A DNA stretch of 64,000 bases from Paguma larvata (taxonomy: Eukaryota > Chordata > Mammalia > Carnivora > Viverridae), in the NCBI GenBank assembly GCA_030068075.1, contig CM057835.1, positions 71,935,895 through 71,999,894 on the forward strand. Reading direction: 5' to 3'. Each line of letters begins with the position of its first letter. Positions within the stretch are counted from its first letter, which is position 1. Positions 50,026 to 62,000 of this stretch are shown one piece after another. The position numbers and the translations under genes were made by a program. The notes below the pieces were generated by a model, which made no database searches, was not told the DNA's origin, and saw nothing but the letters and a program-made list of their open reading frames with translations.

Positions 50026-50490
50026 TAATAAATAAACCTTCAAAAAATTCCTGGGGGCGCCTGGGTGGCTCAGTTGGTTAGGCACCCAACTTCAGCTCAG
50101 GTCATGATCGCACGCTTTGTGAGTTCAAGCCCCACGTCGGGCTCTGTGCTGACAGCTCAGAGCCTGGAGCCTGCTTTGGATTCTGTGTCTCCCTCTCTCT
50201 GCTCCTCCCCTGCTCATGCTCTGTCTCTTTCAGAAATAAACATTAAAAAAAATAATATAAAAATAAAAAATTAAAAAGAATTTATTAAAAAAAATTCCTG
50301 GGGCATCTGGGTGGTCCAGTCAGATAAGCGTCTGACTCTTAATTTTTGGCTCTGGTCACGATCTCATGGCTTGTGACATCGAGCCCAGCGTTGGGATCTC
50401 TGCTGACAGCACAGAACCCGCTTGAGATTCTCTCTCCCTCTCTCTCTACAACCTCTTCAAAATAAATAAATAAACTGTCAAAAAATAATT
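49434..50490 (+). mobile_element. Four forward SINEC elements in a row
   Basis: Copies at 49434-49635, 49797-50040, 50053-50270 and 50299-50490. The repeated ATTCCTGGGG between the last copies suggests serial insertion in one place. Confidence 0.88.
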
Positions 50491-50499
50491 TTTTTGCAA

Positions 50500-51015
50500 A
50501 GGGCGTGTGATAGCAGAGTCAGATCTATAAATATAGAGGACAAACTGATGGGTGCCAGAGGGAAGAGGCGGTGAAGGGACTGGGAATATAGGTGAAGGGG
50601 ACTGGAGGTACAGGCTTCCAGTTACGGAATGAATAGGTCAAACGGATGAAAGGTACAGCATACATAGTCGATGAGACTGTAATAGCATTGTACGGTGACA
50701 GGTGGTAGCTACATTTGTGAGCGCAGCATAATGTATACAGTCGTCAAATCACTACGGTGTACACCTGAAACTGGCATAACCGTGTGTCCACCAAAAAGAT
50801 TTTTTAATTTTTTTTATAGTTTATTTACTTTTGAGGCAGAGACAGAACACAAGTGGGGGAGGGGCAGAGAGAGAGGGAAACAGAACCCGAAGCAGGCTCC
50901 AGGCTCTAAGCTGTCAGCACAGAACCTGAAGGGGGGCTCAAACTCATGAACCGGGAGCTCATGACCTGAGCCAAAGTCAGACGCTTAACCGACTGAGCCA
51001 CCCAGGCGTCCCCAA
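50500..51015. mobile_element. L1 3' UTR fragment (forward) then SINEC (reverse)
   Basis: L1 sequence occupies 50500-50795, including CACTACGGTGTACACCTGAA. The reverse SINE is 50800-51015. Confidence 0.72.
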
Positions 51016-51327
51016 AAAAGTTTTTTTTAAGAAATAAATATTTTTAAAAGTCATTCAATTTCCAGAAAAAAAAAAAAGACACACGATCTCCGTCCCCAGC
51101 AACAGCGTTTGTGGGAGTGTCCCAGAGTTGTATTCAGCAGGGACCCATGAGGGCTCTGGCAGTAATACTCACAGATTACTGGTCCCCTAGCAGGAACTGG
51201 GTGGCCACGTTCGGTCCACGGGGGCCGCGGCCGCCGGGCACTGTAGTCAGCTGCACTCTCCTCAGTGAGCTCATGCACGCAGGGTGCTCGGAGCTGGGCC
51301 TGGCTCCTCAGAAGCCTACTGTACAGG

Positions 51328-51745
51328 GGCCCCTGGGTGGTTCAGCTGGCTAAGCATCCGACTTCATCTAGGGTCATGATCTCACGGTCTATGAATTCAA
51401 GCCCCACACCAGGCTCTCGGCAGCCAGCGCAGAGCCCGCTTCGGATCCTCCGTCCCGCTCTTTCTCTGCCCCTCCTCCACTTGCATTTGGTCTCTCTCTT
51501 CCTCTCTCAAAAATAAACATTAAAAAAAAAACCACTTAAGGGGCGCCTGGGTGGCTCGGACGGTTGAGCATCTGACTTCAGCTCAGGTCATGACCTCGTG
51601 AGTTCGAGCCCCGCGTCGGGCTCTGTGCTGACAGCTGGGAGCCTGGAGCCTGCTTCACATTCTGTGTCTCCCTCTCTCTCCGCCCCTCCCCCACTCATGC
51701 TCTGTCTGTCTCAAAAATAAATAAACATGAAAAAAAAAATTTTTT
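51328..51745 (+). mobile_element. Two forward SINEC elements
   Basis: Bases 51328-51525 and 51539-51745. Confidence 0.88.
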
Positions 51746-52039
51746 TTTTTGAAGGGAGCCCAGGCAGAGCTCACAGCTCACCAGGAAAAACATTCTCTAT
51801 GCTAACAACCTCATCAGCATCTCAGTTTCGGGGCTTACTGCTGATGCTAGACGACTGTGTGATTTTACGCAGTCGGAGTGCCTGGATTCCAGATGCGTAT
51901 TTGACTGACCGCTCCCTGTGTCTTGTCTTGTGTCTAATCGGAAGCAAGGCCCGGATACCAAAACAACGTGGCCGGAGACCTTATGGGGCTGGACCACTTA
52001 TTGCTGGTTACGATCATATGGGCCTTCACTTTTTCTAAA

Positions 52040-52170
52040 AAGACTGAGTCACCCGAGTGCCCCCCAAAAAGATTTTATTTCTAAGTAATCTCTACACTCA
52101 GTGTGGGGCTCGGACTTATGACCCTGAGATCAAGAATCACATGCTCTACCGACTGAGCCAGCCAGGCGCC
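52040..52170 (-). mobile_element. SINE head remnant and short tRNA-Lys SINE, reverse
   Basis: Bases 52040-52063 are a head complement only. Bases 52070-52170 are a short-subtype element ending GAGCCAGCCAGGCGCC. Confidence 0.78.
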
Positions 52171-52235
52171 GCAGTAATATATACTTTGAACCCAAAGATA
52201 CAGGGTGGGGAAAAGTATGTTTTAAGAATCAGTCC

Positions 52236-52785
52236 AGGGGCGCCTGGGTGGCTCAGTCGGTTAGGCGGCCGACTTCAGCTCAGGTCATGATCTCACGGTC
52301 TGTGAGTTTGAGCCCCACATCAGGCTCTGTGCTGACGGCTCAGAGCCTGGAGCCTGCTTCGGATTCTGTGTCTGCCTCTCTCTCTTCCCTTCCCCTCCTC
52401 ATGCCCTGTCTCTCAAAAATAAATAAACATGAAAAAAAATTAAAAAAAAAAAGAATCAGTCCAGATGTGAGTTTTTTTTTCAAGCAACCTCACTGAAACC
52501 ACATAATGGTATACGTTGAGCGAGTCTATATAATCATTTTCTAGAAAGTATCACTATCTGTACTAACGTAAAAATAAATGAATAGGGATGCCTGGGTGGC
52601 TCAGTCGGTTAAATGTCCAAGTCTTGATTTTGGCTCAGGTCGTGATCTCACAGTGGGTGGGTTTGAGACCTACATCAGGCTCTGCGCTGACAGCGCGGAG
52701 CCTGCTTGGGATTCTCTCTCCCTCTCTCTCTGTCCCTCCCCCCACTCCCTCTCTTTCAAAAATAAATAAATACACATTAAATATT
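52236..52785 (+). mobile_element. Two forward SINEC elements
   Basis: Bases 52236-52455 are flanked by AAGAATCAGTCCAG on both sides (perfect target duplication). Bases 52585-52785 are an older copy. Confidence 0.88.
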
Positions 52786-52796
52786 TATTTAGAACA

Positions 52797-52855
52797 CTTT
52801 ATTTATTTATTTATGTATTTATGTATTTATTTATGTATTTATTTATTCATTTATA
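52797..52855. repeat. TTTA/TGTATTTA microsatellite
   Basis: A tetranucleotide run grown from the A-rich tail region. Confidence 0.88.
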
Positions 52856-52885
52856 ACACCATACTGGCAAGGTTAAGACCTGCCT

Positions 52886-53215
52886 GCTATGGACTACATG
52901 TTCGAGTTCCCTTCCCTCCAAATTCATACGATGAAACCCTAACCCCAAGGCGATGGCATGAATCCCCTGTGAATGAGATTACTGCCCTTTTAAAAGAGAC
53001 TCCAGGGAACTCTCTAGCCCCTTCTACCACATGAGGACATGGAGAGAAGACAGTCGTTTATGAACCAGGAAGCAGGCTCTCATATCAAATACTGTATCTA
53101 CTGGCATCTTGATCTTGGGCTTCCCAACCTCCAGAAGGGTTGAGAAATACATGTTTGTCACTTAAGCCACCCAGTCTCTGGTATTTTTGTTGCAGCAACC
53201 CAGGCAGTCTGACGC
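52886..53215 (+). mobile_element. MaLR-type LTR (MLT1-like)
   Basis: It begins near TGCTATGGACTACATG and contains CCAAATTCATACGATGAAA, ATCTTGGGCTTCCCAACCTCC and TTAAGCCACCCAGTCTCTGG, all hallmarks of mammalian MaLR LTRs. It lies between pseudogene exon 1 and the SINE-filled intron. Confidence 0.75.
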
Positions 53216-53492
53216 TGCCCAGGGTTCACAGGGAGGAGGCGTGGAGTGATGGCTGTGTTCTGACATGACCGACTTCCCTCTGGTAAGGGAGGCTGCCTGG
53301 CACAGATGGAAGAGATCTCCAATGTTCTGGGCTCCAAGAGGAAGGTAGGGGTGAGGAGGGGGACCTTGGGAGGAGCAGGACCTTGGAGCAGACTGCCGAG
53401 TCTGGCTTGGAGGGGATGTCATTCCACCTGGTGAAGATGCGATTGGGGCAGCTGGCTTGGGACAGCGGGTGCAGGTAGGCTGCCAGGTCCAT

Positions 53493-55297
53493 GGTGGGGC
53501 AGGACATGTGACCAGCATGGAGGTCTGAGGGCAAGCGTGACTGGGGCCAATGAGAGGCCACCTCATTCTCACTGCTAGGGATTCACCAGGTGGGCAGCTG
53601 GAGGCTGACTCTTTCACCGGCTGGCAGAACACACCAAAATGATGGTGTAGGAAACTGACAAATCAAAACTGAAAAAAACCCGCCACAAGCCCCAGGATTA
53701 GGAGACAGTTCCAGGGAATAAAGAAGTGCCAAACCATCAACTAAAGCCAATCTGCATGGTGGACTTGAAGACAGAAATCTCCCACCTGGCCCGGGGCTTG
53801 GTGTCAAGGCACCCTTCCATCACTGTCTGGGATATCATCACAGTTAGCTGGGGGTGATGACACCTAGGGTTGAGCCCATTGCTACTTACCCAGTATTCTG
53901 GATGTCAGTATGGTTCTGGGTCCATGTCTTCTCATCTTCTGTTTGGTTGAACTCCCTCACAAAAAGCACACCTCGTTTTTGCTAGGTAGCTCGGGAGAGG
54001 TGCACAGCTGACATTTTCTACCTTCCCATGAGAGTGCTATTTTGGTTGGGTATAAAATCTTATGCGGGGGGCGGGGGGGGGTTGGGGGGCGCCTGGATGG
54101 CTCAGTTGGTTAAGCATCTGACTTCAGCTCAGTTCATGAACCCACTGTTGGTGGGTTCAAGCCCCATGTTGGGCTCTCTGCTGCCAGACTCAGAACCCGG
54201 AACCTGTTTGGGATTCTGCGTCTTCCTCTCTCTCTGCCCCTCCCCCTGCTCCCACTCTGTCTCTCTCTCAAAAATATATAAAATATTTTTAAAAATAATA
54301 ATAAATAAAATAAAATAAAATCTTATGTGGGGAAACCCATTTTCTTCAGAATTGTTTTTCTCTTCTCGCACTCCTGTTCAAATAAATGAAGACATTTTGA
54401 TACCCAGGCAGAAATGGCCACAGGGACGCAATTGACCAGCAGCTTCTCCAACAGAGGTTTTTAGATCCTGCCCTACACCATGGGGTATTAGACACAGGAT
54501 TAAGCTCTGCGCTAAATAAGAGGCTAGAGGAGGTCGAAGGTTCCAGACACTGTCAACATCCCCACACCGACAGGTCTTTGCTCTGGGGACAGTGATTCTC
54601 CCATAACTGCAGTTGAACTTGGTTTGCAGTTTTCCAGCAAACACTCTTGGGACCAGTGTTTTCATTCATCCTGAGAGATACCAGAACCCTCCATCTGGTG
54701 TCCTTTCTCCAAGGTCTCAGCCCTATGGGGCCCTCTTTGGGGTTCTGGAGGCAGCAGCACCCTCCTCAGAGACCTGAGTTTTACCTCTACTTCAGCACCT
54801 GGATTTTGAGAATTCCAATTTCTTCCCTTGGTCCCCCAGCCTTAGGGTTAGTGGCTGTCTCTGGGATAATCTGGGTTTTCTTTGCCAGTGGAGTTCTGTC
54901 ATGTCTGGTGACCAATTCTTTATATTACATTCTCTCTGTTAAAGTAAATGGCACGGGCTTGGTTATACAAATAAACCCAGCTGATATACAAGGACCTTGT
55001 GCAACAATCCGTAACCCCACTGTTTGTTGTTATGCTGAAACTGCTGGAAGACAGGAGTGCTTCTTAAGTCTTTTAAGTTTCCCAGACTTCAAAAATCATT
55101 ACTATATCCCGTGAAACACCATCCATATCCTTTAGTAGTTTGCAATTCTCATTGATTTCTTAATATTTTGTTGCCCTGGTAACAATGTTATATTGACTTG
55201 TTATCTGTGAGGTTACTGTGGTTAACTATGATGAGGGTTACTGGAACATACTTTGATTCCATACATATAATACAGCAGTGTAATAAAACCAATAAAT
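53493..55297. other. No gene recognised; one SINEC (54066-54319)
   Basis: The SINE is flanked by AAAATCTTATG on both sides. A plus-strand open frame of 155 codons (54647-55114) has hydrophobic stretches but no family I recognise and no codon or splice support. Confidence 0.5.
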
Positions 55298-55660
55298 CTG
55301 GGGCCTGGGTGGCTCAGTTGGTTGAGCACCCAACTCTTGATCTCATCTGGATCTTGATCTCAAGGTCATGAGTTCAAGTCCCACATTGGGCTCCACACTG
55401 GGCATACAGCCTACTTAAAAAATAAGTAAACAGGGCGCCTGGGTGGCTCAGTCGGTTAAGCGGCCGACTTCAGCTCGGGTCATGATCTTGTGGTCTGTGA
55501 GTTCGAGCCCCGCATCAGGCTCTGTGCTGATAGCTCAGAGCCTGGAGCCTGCTTCGGATTCTGTGTCTCCCTCTCTCTCTGCCCTCCTCCTGCTCACACT
55601 CTGTCTGTCTCTATGTCTCAAAAATAAATAAACGCTAAAAAAATTTTAAAAAAGTAAATA
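55298..55660 (+). mobile_element. Short tRNA-Lys SINE and SINEC element
   Basis: Bases 55298-55430 are a short subtype with an internal duplication of the CTTGATCTCA segment. Bases 55433-55660 are near-consensus long subtype. Confidence 0.86.
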
Positions 55661-55964
55661 AACAAAAAATAATAATTCTTGGTTCCTTATTCAAGTGTTG
55701 GAGTCTTCATTATTTTTAAAAGACCAATGGCATTTGCTGCTTTTCAGTTGATTTGTTTTTCTTCATGTTATTGAATTTTCAGAGCTTTTCATATACGCTG
55801 GATTTTAGTCTTCTATTGATTCTTACATCTGCTGCACCTGAGAAGAAGCACCACAAGGACATAAGGTGTCCCGCCTGTGCAGAGCTCCTGCTGGAGTCAG
55901 AAACGAGAGACTGAGGCAAGATGGAAAAGATGAAAAAGGACAAGTAAGACACTAAGAATGAGTT

Positions 55965-55970
55965 TTTATT
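55965..55970 (-). terminator. GSTT2: GSTT2 polyadenylation signal AATAAA
   Basis: AATAAA on the minus strand, about 45 nt after the stop codon. Confidence 0.75.
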
Positions 55971-56014
55971 GCTAATCTCCTGGCCTCCAACCACCAGTCC
56001 CTACTCCAGACTCC

Positions 56015-57609
56015 TCAGGGAATCCTGGAAATACGACGTAGCATGTACGGGTGGAGGTCCGGTGGGGGCTGCGGGACTGTTTTGCTGGCCGCCTGCTCCA
56101 GGATGTTCAAGATGGGGCCACGGGCCTCCTGGCACAGATCAGTACCCAGGAAAGCCTCCACTCGCTCACGCCATGCTGCCAGTTTTGGCCGTCCCTCAAA
56201 CAGGTCACGGCCAAGAGCCACGGGCTGTGGGGACAAGGATGGGAAAGTTAAAGTGATACTGAGGCCCCAACGTCAGGGCCCTTCCCTAAGCCCCACGTGA
56301 GGCCCAGGGCAGTGTGGCCAGTGTTCAGGCCCAAGAGCACCAGCGAGAAACAGCACCACCAGGAGGGAAGCAGGAGGTCCGGGCTCCAGCACCGGTTCAA
56401 AGAGAAATGTGCTCTGTGATTCTGGGCTTTCTGCGGGGCTCAGGGTTTCTGTCTGTCTAATGGGCACGGTGATAGGGGGAATGCTGCCCACACATGCTCC
56501 TCCACTGGCCAAGCTCACACCTGCATCAGCTCCTCCAGCGCTAGGAGGTCGGCCAGCGTCACCTGCTGGCTGTTGAGGAAGGCCCAGTCCCCCAGGAACT
56601 TGTCCTCCAGCTGCTGCAGTGCCCAGTCCATGGCTGCCCTGTTGCGCTCCACCTTCTCCTCAGTCACATGGACCCCAATGAGCGGTGCCAACACCTGATG
56701 GGGACAAAGGGTGGGCTCGGGCTGTGGTCCCTGCTTCCTCCCACGTCCCCGACGGTCAACAATCCCCAGATGGCTCTCCTCACCTGGGTCCACAAGGGCA
56801 TGCCAAAGGTGCCACGGATGCAGTCAGCATGCCAGCTCAGGTACTCGTGGACACGAGCCCGGGCCCGAAGTTCCGACGGGTACCAGTGGTCTGCCGTCTG
56901 GTACTTGAAGCTCAAGTAAACCAAGATGGCAGTGCTGGAGACAAGGGCAAGAGCCGTGGCTGTGAGGACCCCAGTTCGTGGCCTCTACCCCAGCTGCTCC
57001 CATCCCTCTGTGGGGTTCTGGGGCTTCTCTGGGCTTGCTGGCCTCCACTCCCATCCGCAGTTCCCTGGGCGTTGCCTCCTCTCTCTCCCTTGACTATACC
57101 CTCCAGAGTTCCCTCCTTTCTTTGCTATCTCAGGCACGGAATCTCGGCCAGACCTCTTGCTTTGTGCTTTGAGAGCCTCCTCTCTGTGATACCACAGCAG
57201 CTGCCCTAGGAGCTGGAGACTCGTCAGCCCATTCGCACATGAAGAAATGAAGGTTCAGAATAGTTGAACGACGTTTCCAAGGCCACAGAGCTCAGAAAAG
57301 GCTCTCTAGGTCTCTGGAATCTTGCATCGAGTCTAAGTGCCTAGGTTGGGGACTAGGAGGGGGAACATGTCCTCAGATCTGCTGTGGGTCCCTTATGACA
57401 GGTCCTCTGGCCATCACTCCTCTGGCCACCTGACTTCTTGTCCTCTATCTGCCTGGTGGTTGGCCCTCGCCATGGGTTGTGACTCTGGAGAGTAGCCTGA
57501 GGGGTCAGGAGAGGCCCTTTTGGCTTCCATTTGCTGAGCCTGCTCTCTCTGCAACACTGGATGAAGGTTCCCATGCTTTTTTTTTTTTTTTTAATGTTTA
57601 TTTTTGAGA

Positions 57610-57645
<36 letters not shown>

Positions 57646-58159
57646 ATGGGCAGGGGAGGGACAGAACGAGAGGGAGACAGAGGATCTGAAGCAGGTTTTG
57701 CATTGACAGCACCAGAGCCTGATGTGGGGCTTGAACCTATGAACCATGAGATCATGATCTAGCCAAAGTTGGACGCTTAACCGACTGAGCCACCCAGGCG
57801 CCCCCACATATTCTCTTCTAGTAACCCTCAGTCTGGGGGAGGAGAGGCTCTGGGTCCAGAAGGGAGAACGAAGGCAAAAGAGGTACAGAGGTAAGTTGCA
57901 TCAGGCCCCCTCCCCATCATCCTGACCACTTCCCTCCCTGGCTGTCAGCTGTCACCACACCCCTCACCTTCGCCCTCACCACCTGCCCCCTCTGGTCTGA
58001 GAGGGCACACAGTGGGAGAGCCAGAGGCCAGGTGGGCTGGGGGCTTAGGAGGAGGGAGGGAGGGAGAGCACCTTTCGGTCAGGACGAAGTCACCATCCTT
58101 GAGGGTGGGTATCTTCTGCAGGATGTTAAGCTGGGAGAACTCCTTGCTCACGAGGTCCC
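56015..58159 (-). CDS. GSTT2: Glutathione S-transferase theta-2 (GSTT2), exons 2-5 only
   Basis: The exons are 58159-58072 (88 nt), 56934-56784 (151), 56694-56521 (174) and 56224-56015 (210), with GT-AG introns. The 174-nt exon 4 and the 69-residue last exon ending SRIP are GSTT2 signatures. With a usual 112-nt exon 1 the protein would be 244 aa, the known GSTT2 length. GSTT2 uses glutathione on hydroperoxides and on sulfate esters such as menaphthyl sulfate. Arg107 and Trp115, which line the substrate pocket, are kept (IRGTFGMPLW), as are Lys53, Glu66 and Ser67. Positions 39-41 read DLV in place of the family's QHK or QHM, so the glutathione-binding His40 is Leu. Exon 1, with the catalytic Ser11, is not found up to 64000. 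Confidence 0.92.
57225..57300 (+). repeat. MIR-like fragment in GSTT2 intron 2
   Basis: ATGAAGAAATGAAGGTTCAG followed by AAGGCCACAGAGCTCAG resembles the MIR core. Confidence 0.5.
57580..57805 (-). mobile_element. SINEC element in GSTT2 intron 2
   Basis: A reverse copy with a long GA tract (57608-57642), ending CCACCCAGGCGCCCCC. Confidence 0.9.
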
Positions 58160-58779
58160 CTGTGGAGGAAGAAGTCAAAAAAGCCCTTCAGAGCAAGAAC
58201 CACACCCGCTGTGCCCCCTCTCCCTTCCCCAGCCAGAACCCCGGGGGGCCAGGCTGGGCTAAGAAACAACCGTGTCCGTGGGGAGGGCTGTGTGGGGCCA
58301 TGGCTGGCCTCAGCCTCCCTGCCCTGCCACCTCCCGGGGCGGCTGAGGGCTTTCAGTGGCTGCAGGCCAGCACTCCCGGCGGCATTATTTGGCCAGGACC
58401 AGGGTGGGCAGGAGGGAGACAGGCAGAGAGCGGAGGCTCAGCATCCCACCTCGAAGTCCTCACACTATGTCCATGTCCCCAGGGTCTTTGGAGCTTTACG
58501 ACTTTAAATACAGGATTTCAAAGCAGGAGCTCTGAAAATCCAGTTTCGTAGCTTCTCCCCGTCACACAGCGTACCAATCACATTATTATAAGGTTCAGAG
58601 AGGGCCTGTGGCCTCTCCAAAGCCACACAGCAGAGGACAGTCTCTGGTGGGAGACATTGATGCGGAAAACAAAGGCGAAAGAAATGTAGATTACACAAAA
58701 TTTCCTTACAACTTGCAGCCCTTTGATAAGTACCCGAGACAGAGTGTGACTTTCCTCAAAGAATTCACAACGGCCTTAA
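58160..58779. other. GSTT2: GSTT2 intron 1 (part); no exon 1 seen
   Basis: I searched on the minus strand for the conserved exon 1 pattern (LDLxSxPxRAxYIFAKKN) and found nothing. A MIR-like core lies near 58590-58640. Confidence 0.6.
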
Positions 58780-59074
58780 TGTTAACGCTTTGCTAGAGGC
58801 AAAAAGCAGCCTTACCTTGACAATAGCCAGACCTCCGGGATCCTGTAAGGCTTCTATAACATCCAGAAATCCCTTTAGAGGCTTCCTTGGTCTCTACTGC
58901 CCCTCCCCCCACAATTCAAAAATACACCGTCAACCGCACCTCAGGATCCCAGCGCAGCTCTTTCTCCCTGCAGTCTTGTCTCCGTCTCCATGCTATAATA
59001 AAAGCACCTTTTTGCACCAAAATTGTCTCAAGAATTCTTTCTTGACTGTTCCCTCACTGGCCCCAAATAATTTT
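58780..59074 (+). mobile_element. 5' LTR of a class I endogenous retrovirus (left end uncertain)
   Basis: AATAAA at about 58998-59003 is followed by a U5-like stretch ending before a primer-binding-site-like sequence. The start may be TGTTAACGC at 58780 but could lie up to 100 bp further left. No 3' LTR is inside the window, so no pair can be compared. Confidence 0.55.
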
Positions 59075-59092
59075 TGGCGACTAATGTGGGGC
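59075..59092 (+). other. Candidate retroviral primer binding site
   Basis: TGGCGACTAATGTGGGGC directly follows the LTR-like end. The first seven bases match a tRNA-Arg-type site, but the rest has diverged, so the primer tRNA is uncertain. Confidence 0.4.
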
Positions 59093-62000
59093 TGTTCCTC
59101 TCGTCTGGACTCTGAGCCTTGGTGCAAACTTAGTGAGTTACTCTCTCTTCTTTTTCTTTTCTTTCAGGGGCTATTCAAGCGTGTGGTCTTATTGGAACAC
59201 TTTCATGTCAATTTCTCAGGCTACGATCTTCCAGCCCGTGGCTACACTACAGAGAGGAAGAGAAGCCTGCCTTTGGCTGGAAGTTAGTACCTTGACCGGA
59301 ATGGTAATAAGACCCAGAAACGTGGTGCTCCCTCTGTATTCTTAGTCTTATGCAAAGTTGTCTTTCTTGAGCATGGGACAGCTGCTAACCATAAGACTCC
59401 CATGTGCGGTTTTCTCCTCACTGGTCCAGTGTGATCCCCTCCGCATCTCTGGTCTAGCCACTTCCTCCCGAGAGACCTCTGCTCAGAGCCAGCCAAAGAC
59501 AAAACTCGATTGAATTAAAACCCAACTGAGACCGTTTCCTAGGGAAGACGGCTATAAAGACTACATGTGTTGGGAAGTCGCTTAGACCCTGATGGATTTC
59601 CATCTTTACTATGGTTCATCAATGTCCCTTACTGACTATTTAAATTGTAACATTAGGTATTTCCCCTCCTGCAAATTCTTAGCATTTCCATGGGTTAAAA
59701 CAGTAGGGTCTCTCGATCCATCTTTCGGCACCTATTGTGTTCATATCGCGTCAGGGAAAAATAATAGGGAAGCGAAGGGACATCAGCATCCCTTAAGTAA
59801 AACAGTCAGTACTCGACATAGCGTTTCAAGGGCGGCCTCTGGTCACTCTGAATACGAGGAACTCTTGACATGATCCTGAGTGGGACGCCCCCCAGGAGTC
59901 GGGGAGCGGGGTGTGGTAATGGACTTTTCCACTTTTATGGGACCAAGGATCTTCCTCTTCAGTCCCTAAGGACTCCCCCTTGGGGTATCTCTTAACCCAT
60001 TGGAACCAATTTGGATTGCAAGATTTGAAAAAGAAAAGATTCGGGGCGCCTGGGTGGCTCAGTCGGTTAAGGCATCCGACTTTGGCTCAGGTCATGATCT
60101 CGCGGTCTGTGAGTTCAAGCCCTGTGTCGGGCTCTGTGCTGACAGCTCAGAGCCTGGAGCCTGCTTCAAATTCTGTGTCTGCCTCTCTCTCTGCCCCTCC
60201 CCTGCTCATGCTTTGTCTCTCCTGCTCTCAAAAATAAATACAACATTAAAAAAATTTTTTAAAGAAAAGATTCATCTTCTTCTGTAATAATGCTTGGGCT
60301 CAGTACTCCCTAGGAGACGAGGAAAAATGGTCCATGAATGCAACAAGAAGCTTCAGTACTATATACCAACTAGATATCTTTCTGCAGGAAACAAGGCAAA
60401 TGGGCAAGGCAATGTGCCCCCTATGCCCATGCCTTCATGACCTTAAATCGAGATCGTGATGTAAGGGCTTCTTCCAGAATGTGTTTCGTCATCGAGCAGG
60501 TGAACGAACCCCCTCTGGACATATTGGTGATGACTGTCTAAATAGGTCCCCTCCTTCTAACAAACCTGGACTACCAGAAGAATCATCATCCAGCTGAAAC
60601 AAAGGGGACATTGGGCCTGTTACTATCCCTCCTTACAAGCCCCAAGACTCCCTGCTCCCAGCCCGGCTGGGCACACCAGGAGCGGAACTCCCATCTTCCA
60701 GGAGCTCCTCCTAAATCTGGACTCTATCCCCCTAGGGAGGTTGCTAACGGAGAGGCAGGCAAAATTAGAGTCCCCGTCCCGTTCTCCAAGGCAGACCTGG
60801 CTCGGGAAAACAATAATGAGGACGACATTCTGAAAACCCTTGTCCGTTTATGGAGGGTTTTCAACAATTATCTACTACGTTTGATTTGACCTGGCAAGAT
60901 ATATACGTCATATTAACTCGTTCTTGTACCATGAGGGAAAAAACCCTACCTGGGCAGGGGCTCAAGAATTTGCTGATGAACCAGCAGCCAGGGACGGAGA
61001 CCGTTATGCGGTAGAGGGCGCTGCTGTCCCAAACACCGAACTGCATTGGAATTAAGCAGGCCGGGGAAAGGGAAAAAGGAACCGGTAAGCTCACTTGTTT
61101 AATAGAAGGAATGAAAAAAGATTTTAAACCTGGAAGCTTTGTTAAAATTCAGGAAGTTCCTCAAGGAGTCGGTGAAAATTCTGCTCTATTTCCGTGTTGT
61201 TTGGTAGCAGCCATCAGTAAAATATACAAATCTAGACCCAATGTCATCTGAGAGAAAAACTACATTAAACATGTATTTTATATATCAATCGTCAAACCCC
61301 CATCTGGTGCCTACCAGAGGGAGCTACTGGAATTTCTATTCATTTCTTTTTACTTTTTTTTTTTAAACACTGAGGCTTTTTTTTTTAAGTTTTTTTTAAC
61401 GTTTATTTATTTTTGAGACACATAGAGACAGAGTATGAACAGGGGAAGGACAGAGAGAGAGGCAGACACAGAATCCGAAGCAGGCTCCAGGCTCCGAGCC
61501 ATCAGCACAGAGCCCGATGCGGGGCCCGAACTCACAGACTGCGAGATCATGACCTGAGCTGAAGTCGCCGTTTAACCAACTGAGCCACCCAGGCGCCCCT
61601 ACTTTTTTTTTTTTTAATTTAACTAGGCTCCGTTCCCTGCGTGGGGCTTTGAACTCATGACCCTAAGATTAAGTCACTAACCAAGCAAGCCACGCACGTC
61701 CTGGAAATTTTTTTTTAAGTTTATTTATTTATTTTGAGAGAGACAGAGACAGGGAGAAAGAGAGAATGAAAGTGGGGGAGGGGCAGAGAGAGAGAGGGAG
61801 AGAGAGAGAGAGAGAATCCCAAGCAGGGTCTGAACTGTCAGAGCAAATCCCGATGCAGGACTCGAACTCACAAACCACAAGATAGCCAAAGTCTAATGCT
61901 TAACTGACTCTGAGCCACCCAGGCGCCACGTCACACTCTGGAATTTTTCATAATAGAGATAAGGTGATGTGTCTTTTTATGTTTATTTATTTATTTTGAG

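Larger units (their letters stand above)
46985..53492 (-). pseudogene. GSTT2-like pseudogene: exon 1, 3, 4 and 5 remnants
   Basis: Four segments align by eye to theta exons in the right order on the minus strand. Exon 1 (53492-53382) matches the 5' 84 nt of GSTT3 exon 1 at about 60/84 without gaps and then has a 1-nt loss; its frame starts MDLAAYLHPLSQAS. Exon 3 (about 47978-47849) matches GSTT2 exon 3 but has a net loss of about 13 nt, and its donor GT is GA. Exon 4 (about 47752-47398) has its acceptor AG changed to AC, an internal loss of about 50 nt and a SINE inserted in it. Exon 5 (about 47146-46985) matches GSTT2 exon 5 (shared CCCAGGAAAGCCTCCA) but lacks its acceptor. I could not find exon 2. 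It is clearly non-functional. The ends given for exons 3-5 are approximate. Confidence 0.85.

Noticed and set aside
51111..51300. Possible GSTT exon 2 remnant or exon of another gene
   Set aside because: Frames here show no match to the conserved LKDGDF region of theta exon 2 and no paired splice signals.
53382..53492. Exon-1-like segment taken as the missing GSTT2 exon 1
   Set aside because: It lies 3' of GSTT2 exon 5 on the minus strand, so it cannot precede exons 2-5. It also has a 1-nt loss and only about 71% identity. It fits the pseudogene instead.
54647..55114. 155-codon plus-strand frame with hydrophobic stretches
   Set aside because: No recognised family, no splice or promoter context, and SINE/L1-like surroundings. 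It may be an unrecognised repeat.
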